Source of the DNA: Chitinophagia bacterium
Lineage (GTDB): Bacteria; Bacteroidota; Bacteroidia; Chitinophagales; Chitinophagaceae
Assembly: GCA_010027295.1 (NCBI GenBank)
Contig: RGVM01000212.1
Location: 1 to 5,490, forward strand
Length of the DNA: 5,490 bases
Reading direction: 5' to 3'
Shown here: in pieces, positions 1 through 5,490 of the stretch
How the letters are laid out: every line of letters begins with the position of its first letter
Position numbering within the stretch: position 1 is the stretch's first letter
Notes under the pieces: model-generated
What the model was told of the DNA's origin: nothing
The model's input: the letters and a program-made list of their open reading frames with translations, nothing else
Database searches by the model: none
Program-made: the position numbers and the translations under genes

Positions 1-2257
1 GCTGCCATACGGTATCCGTCTTCACGGCTGGTAGACCGTCCTTGACGAGAAAGGCGGGCTCGGCCGGGAAGCTGCGGCCATCCGCGGCGTGCACGGTGAG
101 CTGTGCAAGCCAGGCGCTGTCGACAACAGGGAGGTCGGCATTGTCGTGACGATTGGCGGCGATGACCCGATCGACCGTGACGTAGCCTCCCGAATAGTAG
201 GCCGTATCGCCCTGCCTGGCGGTCTGCATCCGAAAGGAGGATGTATCCCGGATATTGTCGGGATTGAGCCAGGAAGTGATATAAACGAAGACATCCCTCG
301 TGGCGTAGTGTTTGGCGCCGGGATTGGATGATAGTTGGGTCCCCTCCTCCCCTTTGACAAGGAAGGCATTGGGCGTCACGAGGAAACTGTCGACGGTCTC
401 ACCGGAGACGCTATCCATCTCACGGAACTGGACCTGAAAGAAGACGCGTTCCCCCTTGGGATCAGTGGAATCGCCCAGGTATGTTGCCTCATACCTGCCC
501 ATGGGCATGGGGGCACGATGGACGAGCGTGACGTTCTCGAGTGGATTTTCGTCCTTGCCGCGGGCGTCCTTCAATCCGGGCACGGCGATGCCGGTACGAT
601 TCCTGGAGACGAGTTCCTTACCGGCGGAGGAGATGAGGATGCCCGTCAGCATAAGACCGAAGCCAATATGTGCGAGAGAGGCGCCGGCCGCTTTCATCCT
701 GCCTTTGAGGACGGCCGCAAGGTAGTGGGCATTGGCCAGGACGGCGTATATGGAGGCCCAGGCGGCGATATGGATGCCGGCCTGGAAACCCGCCCCGTAC
801 TTGCCGTACTCTAGAATACCGGACAGGCTGACGGCCAATCCAAGCGCAAGGGCTGCTACGGAAGGCAACAGAAGCCTCGGCAGCGCATGTCCACGGGGTG
901 TCTGCCGGTACCTGAGGAACTGCGTCACGGCCGTGAGAAGGGCGATGACGAAGGCCACCAGCACCATGACACGGTTGTAGACGAACTCGACGTCCTCGCC
1001 GATGGCCCAACGACTCCCGAAGAGGCGATTGAAAAAGGGCAGCGAGGTCAGCGTGATGATATAAACGGCTGAGACGAAAAATAACAGCGCCCCGACGAAC
1101 ATCCAGAACTCTCTGGACGACATTCGTTCCTCCTCCCTTACCACTGGCACTTCTTTGCGGCGTGACAGGTACAGTCCGGTCGGAATGCCTGTGAATACGA
1201 CCATCATGATTATCAAATGCCAGTATAGGGTACTGCCTTCTCCGGTGAAGGAATGTACAGACGTGTCTCCCAGCACACCTGTCCGCGTCAGGAAGGTGGA
1301 ATAGAGCACCAGGATATGCGCAGCCCCAATGAACAGGTAGGTGGCCGGCAGGGAATGGCCGGTGCTGCGGAAGACCAGCATGGTGTGTATACCCGCGACC
1401 AGCAGCAGCCAGGGGACCATGGAGGCGTTCTCGACGGGGTCCCATGCCCAATATCCGCCGAAAGTAAGCGATTCATAGGCCCAGGCGGCTCCCATCATAA
1501 TGCCCAGACCCAGGATCCCTGCGCTGAAGAGCGACCAGGGAAGTGCTTGTTCCGTCCACTGTCTGTGCTCCTGCTTCCATAGTCCGGCCACGGCATAGGC
1601 GAAGGGTACCAAGGTGGAACTGAATCCGAGGAAAAGCACGGGCGGATGGATGACCATCCAGTAGTTCTGGAGAAGGATGTTGAGGCCGTTGCCATCCACC
1701 AGGTACTTGTAGAGGTATTGCGGGTCGCGGAAGATGGGTGCGTCGGGGAACTCCTCCCGCATCAGCACGAAGGGGCTGCTGCCCACCCGCATGTCGAAGA
1801 AGTAGATACCGATGAGGAAGGATGCCAGGAAGACCTGTGCGAGCGACATGACAGCCATCACCTGCGGCTCCCACTGACGCGCACTGCGCATGACTACAAG
1901 TCCCAAGACGGCGTTCCAAAAAGACCACAGCATGAAGCTACCCTCCTGCCCCTCCCAGAAGCAGCTAAGGAGGTACTGCACGTCGAGACTGCGCTTGGAA
2001 TGCTGGTGCGCATACCGGTATTCGAACCAGTGATTGTAGATGATGAGGTAGAGGACTATGAAGATCAGCAGTACGGAGACGGCATCTACGATGAAGGCCA
2101 CCCGTCCCATGCGTCGCCAGCCCTCCGAAGCGGGCGAGGCGCCGAGGGAAGCCGCCCGCACATAGGCATAGACGGCAACCAGGGACGCCACCAGCGAGAC
2201 CAGGGTCAGGAGATGGCCGAACTGTCCGATGAGCAGGTGTTCACCTTCGTATCGCAT
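1..2257 (-). CDS. ccmF: Cytochrome c heme lyase subunit CcmF (C-terminus beyond left edge)
   Basis: CcmF is an integral membrane protein that takes heme from holo-CcmE and, on the periplasmic side, attaches it to CXXCH motifs of apocytochromes c. Reading back from the ATG at 2257 gives 752 uninterrupted codons to the left edge; the stop is not in the window. Motifs seen: FWEGQEGS at residues 100-107; the heme-handling WWD-type motif GGYWAWDPVENAS at 267-279; IHPP at 203-206; GVLGDTSVHSF at 327-337. By comparison with E. coli CcmF, H204 and H335 match the two periplasmic histidines, and H291 and H530 the two transmembrane heme-b histidines. About 14 hydrophobic segments lie between residues 14 and 545, followed by more than 200 soluble residues, probably periplasmic. 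The visible part already exceeds the roughly 650 residues of E. coli CcmF. ATG 2257 is chosen because the start region (EHLLIGQFGHLL) fits the family. It lies 21 bases after ccmE, with no Shine-Dalgarno sequence. Other overlapping frames here are shadows. Confidence 0.95.
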   Translation of the reverse strand, partial: MRYEGEHLLIGQFGHLLTLVSLVASLVAVYAYVRAASLGASPASEGWRRMGRVAFIVDAVSVLLIFIVLYLIIYNHWFEYRYAHQHSKRSLDVQYLLSCFWEGQEGSFMLWSFWNAVLGLVVMRSARQWEPQVMAVMSLAQVFLASFLIGIYFFDMRVGSSPFVLMREEFPDAPIFRDPQYLYKYLVDGNGLNILLQNYWMVIHPPVLFLGFSSTLVPFAYAVAGLWKQEHRQWTEQALPWSLFSAGILGLGIMMGAAWAYESLTFGGYWAWDPVENASMVPWLLLVAGIHTMLVFRSTGHSLPATYLFIGAAHILVLYSTFLTRTGVLGDTSVHSFTGEGSTLYWHLIIMMVVFTGIPTGLYLSRRKEVPVVREEERMSSREFWMFVGALLFFVSAVYIITLTSLPFFNRLFGSRWAIGEDVEFVYNRVMVLVAFVIALLTAVTQFLRYRQTPRGHALPRLLLPSVAALALGLAVSLSGILEYGKYGAGFQAGIHIAAWASIYAVLANAHYLAAVLKGRMKAAGASLAHIGFGLMLTGILISSAGKELVSRNRTGIAVPGLKDARGKDENPLENVTLVHRAPMPMGRYEATYLGDSTDPKGERVFFQVQFREMDSVSGETVDSFLVTPNAFLVKGEEGTQLSSNPGAKHYATRDVFVYITSWLNPDNIRDTSSFRMQTARQGDTAYYSGGYVTVDRVIAANRHDNADLPVVDSAWLAQLTVHAADGRSFPAEPAFLVKDGLPAVKTDTVWQ

Positions 2258-2278
2258 GTTGGGGAGGGGCTTTGTATG

Positions 2279-2716
2279 CTAGGAACCCGCGGATGCGGCT
2301 ACAGAATCCATCTTCGCACCTTCATACTGACGCATCTGGACGCCTGGATCCTCCTTGTACTTAGACGGACATTTGAGGACGATTTCCGAACACTCGAAGA
2401 CCTCTCCCTGCATGCGACCCTTCATGACCACCCGCTCACTGCGCTCCAGATCCACCGGTTTGGCATTTCGGTACACCACCTTCGTCCGCCCACCCAGGGA
2501 GTCGAGGGCGTGAAAGGTCAGGTAGTTTGGGTCTTTGACGGGATCGTAGACGACGGGCTCCGACTTGTCGAGCCTGGCGATCAGGTGCACGAAACGGCCC
2601 TCCTTTCTGCGTGCGGAGGCCACCGTGTCATAGGTCGAAAGGTCCTTCATCCAGGTGAGCAGTCCGGCAATGACGGCCGCGATGACCACCAGCAGGATGA
2701 TGTGCATCTTCTTCAT
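2279..2716 (-). CDS. ccmE: Periplasmic heme chaperone CcmE, cysteine (CxxxY) type
   Basis: CcmE is a membrane-anchored periplasmic protein that binds heme covalently and passes it to CcmF. The 145-residue product begins with a short basic stretch and one hydrophobic anchor (about residues 5-22). The OB-fold beta domain follows, roughly residues 38-115, with RFVHLIARLD, NYLTFHALDS, VVYRNAKP and ERVVMKGRM segments typical of CcmE. The heme-attachment site reads K-C116-P-S-K-Y120: cysteine replaces the histidine of the classical HxxxY motif. CxxxY CcmE is known from Desulfovibrio and archaea, where the cysteine carries the heme. A second cysteine, C109, lies seven residues earlier. A 25-residue polar tail follows Y120. 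The start is ATG 2716; a second Met at residue 4 is possible but would trim the basic residues before the anchor. It stops with TAG 21 bases before ccmF and is presumably co-transcribed with it. Confidence 0.93.
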   Translation of the reverse strand: MKKMHIILLVVIAAVIAGLLTWMKDLSTYDTVASARRKEGRFVHLIARLDKSEPVVYDPVKDPNYLTFHALDSLGGRTKVVYRNAKPVDLERSERVVMKGRMQGEVFECSEIVLKCPSKYKEDPGVQMRQYEGAKMDSVAASAGS

Positions 2717-2739
2717 GATTGAGATCTTTGCAACGGGGG

Positions 2740-2770
2740 CGAAATTACACTGAAAAAGGTCGAACCCGAA
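2740..2770 (-). promoter_or_regulatory. Candidate ccmE promoter (weak match)
   Basis: On the minus strand, TAATTTCG (2747-2740) differs from the Bacteroidota -7 consensus TAnnTTTG at one base. TTCG (2770-2767) lies exactly 19 bases upstream and differs from the -33 TTTG element at one base. Transcription would start around 2734, leaving a leader of roughly 17 bases before the ccmE ATG at 2716. The spacing is right, but both boxes are imperfect, so this is a candidate only. Confidence 0.3.
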
Positions 2771-2820
2771 GTTTTGTTAGAAGTGGGAAAACGGATCCGG
2801 AAAGGTTCCCTGAAAAATGT

Positions 2821-2854
2821 TTTGGAGCGCATAGCATAAATCGGGATAATTTTG
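2821..2854 (+). promoter_or_regulatory. Candidate Bacteroidota-type promoter for the ureohydrolase operon
   Basis: TAATTTTG at 2847-2854 matches the Bacteroidota -7 consensus TAnnTTTG at every fixed position. TTTG at 2821-2824 is a perfect -33 element, separated by 22 bases, which is a little longer than the usual 19-21. The start point would fall near 2861, giving a leader of about 55 bases before the ATG at 2917. No Shine-Dalgarno sequence precedes that ATG, which is normal for this phylum. Confidence 0.5.
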
Positions 2855-2867
2855 CGTTCTCCCGCAA
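2852..2867. repeat. Short inverted repeat after the -7 box
   Basis: TTGCG (2852-2856) and CGCAA (2863-2867) form a perfect 5-base inverted repeat around a 6-base spacer. It overlaps the end of the candidate -7 box and the expected start point. A second overlapping pair, CGTTC (2855-2859) and GAACG (2870-2874), is also present. It could be an operator half-site pair or a small 5' leader hairpin, but repeats this short also arise by chance. Confidence 0.25.
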
Positions 2868-2916
2868 GCGAACGTAGAAAACAGACCCCACCGACCCCAT
2901 TCCCACAGAGTCATCG

Positions 2917-3960
2917 ATGACCGATCTATCCCTCTTCGACCCCGACGCGGCGGGCAATCCCAACAATAATATTTTCGGCCTGCCCTTCGGTGAGCAGGAA
3001 GCCAGGGTGGTGCTGCAACCCGTTCCCTGGGAAGTCACCGCCAGCTACCACGCAGGAACCGCCAGGGCCCCCGAACACCTTATGCGCTCGGGGCTCCAGA
3101 TTGACATCTTCGACCCCGACTACATCGGCGTCTGGCGCCAGGGCTTCCATATGCGTACGCCCGACAGGACTCTCCTCCAAAAGAGCGACTATCTCCGCAA
3201 AGAGGCGGAACTCTATATCAACTTCATCACCCAGGGTGAGAACATCGAACAAAACAAGTTCATGTGCAAGGCCCTGCGGGAAGTCAACGAAGGCAGCCGT
3301 TTCATGAACGACTGGGTGCACCGGCAGACCAGCGGGCTGCTCGACGCCGGCAAGCTCGTGGGCCTCATAGGGGGCGACCATAGCACGGCCTTCGGCTTTA
3401 TCAAAGCCATCGCCGAGCGGAATCCCGAATTCGGAATCCTGCAGATCGACGCACACTGCGACCTCCGGAAATCCTACGAGGGCTTCGACTACTCCCACGC
3501 CTCCGTCATGTACAACGTGCTGGAGGAACTCCCCAACGTCAAACGACTGGTACAGCTCGGTGTTCGAGACTATGGCCCTGCAGAATGGGCCTATATTTGC
3601 AACAGCGACTATCGCGTCATCACTTACTTCGACAAGAAAATCAAGGAACGCGAGTTCGAAGGTGAGACCTGGCGGCAGATAACTGAGGACATCATCAGCC
3701 ACCTACCCGAGAAGGTTTACCTGAGCTTTGATATCGACGGGCTCGACCCTAAGCTCTGCCCCCACACGGGAACTCCCGTCCATGGCGGGCTTGAGACAGA
3801 GCAAGTGTACTACCTGATCCGTCGCATCCTCCTCTCGGGACGAAAACTCATCGGATTCGACCTCTGCGAGGTAGGCATCAGCCATAACGAATGGGATGAG
3901 AACGTCGGTGCAAGGGTGCTTTTCAAGCTCTGCCATTTCCTCGCCGCTTCTCATACCTGA
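2917..3960 (+). CDS. Arginase/agmatinase family ureohydrolase
   Basis: This is a binuclear manganese hydrolase of the ureohydrolase fold, which cleaves a guanidino or formimino group from substrates such as arginine, agmatine or formiminoglutamate. The 347-residue product has the full set of metal ligands: H155 in GGDHS (152-156); D178, H180 and D182 in DAHCD; D272 and D274 in SFDIDGLDP (270-278). The substrate-loop motif TGTPVHGGL is at 284-292, and E318 lies in the late FDLCEVG segment. An N-terminal stretch of about 65 residues before the core (LPVPWEVTASYHAGTARAPE-like, roughly 34-53) resembles Bacteroidota proteins usually labelled agmatinase family. It looks cytoplasmic, with no signal peptide. 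Substrate cannot be fixed by reading: agmatinases usually have TGTPEPGGL, and the V-H pair here is nearer to the arginase form TGTPVVGGL. ATG 2917 opens the frame after the divergent intergenic region. The downstream membrane-protein gene begins four bases after the stop. Confidence 0.9.
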   Translation: MTDLSLFDPDAAGNPNNNIFGLPFGEQEARVVLQPVPWEVTASYHAGTARAPEHLMRSGLQIDIFDPDYIGVWRQGFHMRTPDRTLLQKSDYLRKEAELYINFITQGENIEQNKFMCKALREVNEGSRFMNDWVHRQTSGLLDAGKLVGLIGGDHSTAFGFIKAIAERNPEFGILQIDAHCDLRKSYEGFDYSHASVMYNVLEELPNVKRLVQLGVRDYGPAEWAYICNSDYRVITYFDKKIKEREFEGETWRQITEDIISHLPEKVYLSFDIDGLDPKLCPHTGTPVHGGLETEQVYYLIRRILLSGRKLIGFDLCEVGISHNEWDENVGARVLFKLCHFLAASHT

Positions 3961-3964
3961 GGCC

Positions 3965-4558
3965 ATGCCGCGCGACGCCACCGTCTACGACTACGTGGTG
4001 GTCCTGAAGGACACGAACGGAGGCTCCGTGCGCCGCGCCGGCACCCTGCTGTCGTTGCTTGGGATGATGATGCTGGCATACCGTTGGACCTCGATCCCGG
4101 AGTCCGGGGCAAGCATACTTTTCCTCACTTCTGGCTCCGTTCTCACGGCATGGAACCTCCTCCGGATGCGACGCCGACAGCCCGTCCGCCACTGGCCTGC
4201 ACTGGCCCTGACAGGAATTGGCCTCACACTGGTGCCCCCCTTCCATCCGGCTGGCATCGCCTTCCTGGTACTGGCGCGATTGGAATCGTTCGCACTGAAA
4301 CGCACCGAACTGGGATTCTCTGAAACCGGTATCCGTTTCAACGGACTCGGCGGCAGGCGTATCGCCTGGTCGGAACTACGCAACGTGGTTCTCCGGGACG
4401 GACTCCTGACGCTCGACTACTTGGACAACCGGCTGTTCCAGCGTGACACCGACGACCTTGACGACGAGGAATACGAGGCCGGTGAAGAAGAGTTCAACAT
4501 CTTCTGCCGGGAACAGATCCGAAGACATGCCGTTCCGCCGACTCCTGAAAGCAACTGA
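3965..4558 (+). CDS. Uncharacterised membrane protein with cytosolic-type C-terminal domain
   Basis: I do not recognise a named family. The 197-residue product has hydrophobic stretches at about 24-40, 48-63, 78-91 and 95-105, giving probably three or four membrane segments. The loop RMRRRQPVR (67-75) is strongly basic and so probably cytoplasmic. The C-terminal part, from about 113, alternates short beta-like strands (ELGFSETGIRF, RRIAWSELRNVVLRDGLLTLDYL, NRLFQ). This pattern resembles the bacterial PH-like domains found after membrane hairpins. An acidic stretch follows (DTDDLDDEEYEAGEEE, 161-176), then a helix with FNIFCREQIRRH. ATG 3965 is preferred: it starts four bases after the ureohydrolase stop, whereas the longer reading from 3896 would overlap that gene by 65 bases. 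The tight spacing implies co-transcription, perhaps translational coupling. A functional link to the ureohydrolase is inference only. Confidence 0.8.
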   Translation: MPRDATVYDYVVVLKDTNGGSVRRAGTLLSLLGMMMLAYRWTSIPESGASILFLTSGSVLTAWNLLRMRRRQPVRHWPALALTGIGLTLVPPFHPAGIAFLVLARLESFALKRTELGFSETGIRFNGLGGRRIAWSELRNVVLRDGLLTLDYLDNRLFQRDTDDLDDEEYEAGEEEFNIFCREQIRRHAVPPTPESN

Positions 4559-4569
4559 AGGTCCGCGTC

Positions 4570-4589
4570 CTGCCGACCATGACGGCCAG
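4570..4589. terminator. Weak imperfect hairpin between convergent genes
   Basis: CTGCCG (4570-4575) can pair with CGGCCAG (4583-4589) if one C is bulged, around a 7-base loop. It lies in the 39-base gap between two convergent genes, where a bidirectional terminator would be expected. No T-tract follows on either strand, so it is not a convincing intrinsic terminator. Confidence 0.2.
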
Positions 4590-4597
4590 CCATGGAC

Positions 4598-5490
4598 TCA
4601 GTAGCCCAGTCCCCATTCGCGCCCCTTCTCGGTGGCAGGCACCCCTTCCTTCAGCCAGCGGGTTGGCTTCTCCCCTTTCAGCAGCCAGTCGAAAAACTGC
4701 TGTTCCCGCACCTGTATGTCTTTCCGGTTCCTGCGCTCGACGAGGTTGTGGGCCTCTCCGTTGTAGTTCAGCATCCACACGGGCTTGCCGAGGCGTCGCA
4801 TGGCGGTGAAGAACTCGATTCCTTGGTACCAGGGAACGGCCCCGTCCGCATCGTTGGCCATGATCACGAGCGGCGTCTTCACGTTGGGCAGGTGGAAGAG
4901 CGGGGAGTTTTCCATGTAGAGCCCGGGCTTCTGCCATAGCGTGGCGCCGATGCGCGACTGTGAATGCTCGTACTGGAATTGCCGGTTCAGGCCCGATTCC
5001 CAACGGATGCCGCCATAGGCGCTGGTCATGTTCGCCACGGGTGCACCGGCCCAGGCGGCCCGGAACAGCGGCGTCCGGGTGATGATGTAGGCGGCCTGAT
5101 AGCCACCCCAGCTCTGACCCTGAAGCCCCAAACGCGTACTATCGGCCCACCCTTTCCGCACGACGGCGCGAACACCGCTGACGACGTAGTCGAATGCGGA
5201 TTTACCCGGATAGCCGTCGCGGTACTCGATGTCGGGTGCCAGCACGAGGTAACCGCGGCTGACGAAGAAGGAGATGTTGAGCCGGCTGGGGGTCGGAGAC
5301 GGGGGGATGTACGCGTGCAGGCCATCGGAGAGTCGCTCGTAGAAATAGGCGATCAGGGGATAGCGTCGTGTCGGGTCGAAATCCTCCGGCTTGTAGAGGA
5401 TACCGGTGGCTTTCCGGCCATTGTACGCCTTCCAGGTGAAGAGCTCCGCCGTGCCCCAGTTGTACTCCGACTGCCGGGGGTTGAGACGAC
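4598..5490 (-). CDS. S9 family (prolyl oligopeptidase type) serine peptidase, C-terminal part
   Basis: This is the alpha/beta-hydrolase catalytic domain of an S9 peptidase. The family releases or trims proline-containing or dipeptidyl units; Bacteroidota members are usually exported. The frame is open from the right edge to the TGA at 4598-4600: 296 residues are visible, and the N-terminal beta-propeller and any signal peptide lie outside. Numbering from the first visible residue, the domain begins with WKAYNGRKATGILYKP (19-34). The oxyanion-side tyrosine region PLIAYFYE follows at 44-51. The nucleophile is S126 in GQSWGGYQ, the acid D215 in NDADGAVPW, and the base H247 in GEAHNL, with spacing like dipeptidyl peptidase IV. 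A 25-residue tail (KGEKPTRWLKEGVPATEKG and on) follows the last core helix, as I recall from Bacteroidota S9 proteins. An internal GTG at 5245 is not the true start, since the conserved domain continues upstream. The triad is complete, so activity is expected; substrate is unknown. Confidence 0.92.
   Translation of the reverse strand, partial: RLNPRQSEYNWGTAELFTWKAYNGRKATGILYKPEDFDPTRRYPLIAYFYERLSDGLHAYIPPSPTPSRLNISFFVSRGYLVLAPDIEYRDGYPGKSAFDYVVSGVRAVVRKGWADSTRLGLQGQSWGGYQAAYIITRTPLFRAAWAGAPVANMTSAYGGIRWESGLNRQFQYEHSQSRIGATLWQKPGLYMENSPLFHLPNVKTPLVIMANDADGAVPWYQGIEFFTAMRRLGKPVWMLNYNGEAHNLVERRNRKDIQVREQQFFDWLLKGEKPTRWLKEGVPATEKGREWGLGY

Noticed and set aside
618..1928. Two minus-strand frames (618-1451 and 1473-1928) that could suggest a broken gene
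   Set aside because: They are in a different frame from ccmF. The true ccmF frame is continuous through the whole region with every conserved motif, so there is no frameshift.
1646..2722. 358-codon open frame on the plus strand
   Set aside because: It lies antisense to ccmE and the start of ccmF, crosses both genes and their spacer, and its translation is rich in His, Asp and Glu with no recognisable domain. It is a GC-driven shadow of the real minus-strand genes.
2717..2916. Possible small RNA, riboswitch or small gene in the divergent intergenic region
   Set aside because: I see no strong stem-loop structure, known riboswitch pattern or convincing small frame. Only promoter-like boxes and short repeats are present.
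2926..3702. 258-codon minus-strand frame opposite the ureohydrolase
   Set aside because: The plus strand carries all ureohydrolase metal-binding motifs in order. The antisense product has no recognisable feature.
3896..3964. Longer N-terminus for the membrane protein, starting at ATG 3896
   Set aside because: It would overlap the conserved end of the ureohydrolase. The extra residues are an out-of-frame reading of that gene, and ATG 3965 just after the stop is the natural start.
4494..5003. 169-codon minus-strand frame overlapping the S9 peptidase
   Set aside because: It is out of frame with the catalytic triad sequence, has low-complexity Arg/Ala-rich content, and runs into the end of the convergent gene.

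Overview
This 5.5 kb window is ordinary, densely coded chromosomal DNA of moderately high GC content. It is most likely from a member of the Bacteroidota. That assignment is an inference. It rests on a CcmE/CcmF pair with a CPSKY-type CcmE, an S9 peptidase with a GQSWGGYQ nucleophile motif, start codons without Shine-Dalgarno sequences, and a near-consensus Bacteroidota promoter (TTTG ... TAATTTTG) upstream of the plus-strand genes. I see no mobile element, CRISPR array, tRNA or rRNA.

Left part (minus strand, 1-2716): a cytochrome c maturation operon. ccmE (2279-2716) is first and ccmF follows after 21 bases. ccmF is open without a stop from 2257 to the left edge, giving 752 visible codons. 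CcmE carries a cysteine in place of the usual heme-binding histidine (C116-x-x-x-Y120). This is the signature of the variant Ccm pathway often called System I*. CcmE would hold heme as a periplasmic chaperone, and CcmF would transfer it to apocytochromes.

Middle (2717-2916): a 200-base divergent intergenic region with a good candidate promoter for the rightward genes, a weaker one for ccmE, and a short inverted repeat just after the rightward -7 box.

Right of centre (plus strand, 2917-4558): a two-gene unit. It encodes a ureohydrolase of the arginase/agmatinase family with all metal ligands intact, then, four bases on, an unrecognised 197-residue membrane protein.

Right edge (minus strand, 4598-5490): the C-terminal 296 residues of an S9 (prolyl oligopeptidase family) serine peptidase with a complete Ser-Asp-His triad. 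Its N-terminal part lies beyond the window. It converges on the membrane-protein gene across a 39-base gap.

I did not find an undescribed multi-gene system. The points most worth a second look are the cysteine-type CcmE with a second nearby cysteine, ccmE standing first in its operon without ccmABCD upstream, and the uncharacterised membrane protein coupled to the ureohydrolase.
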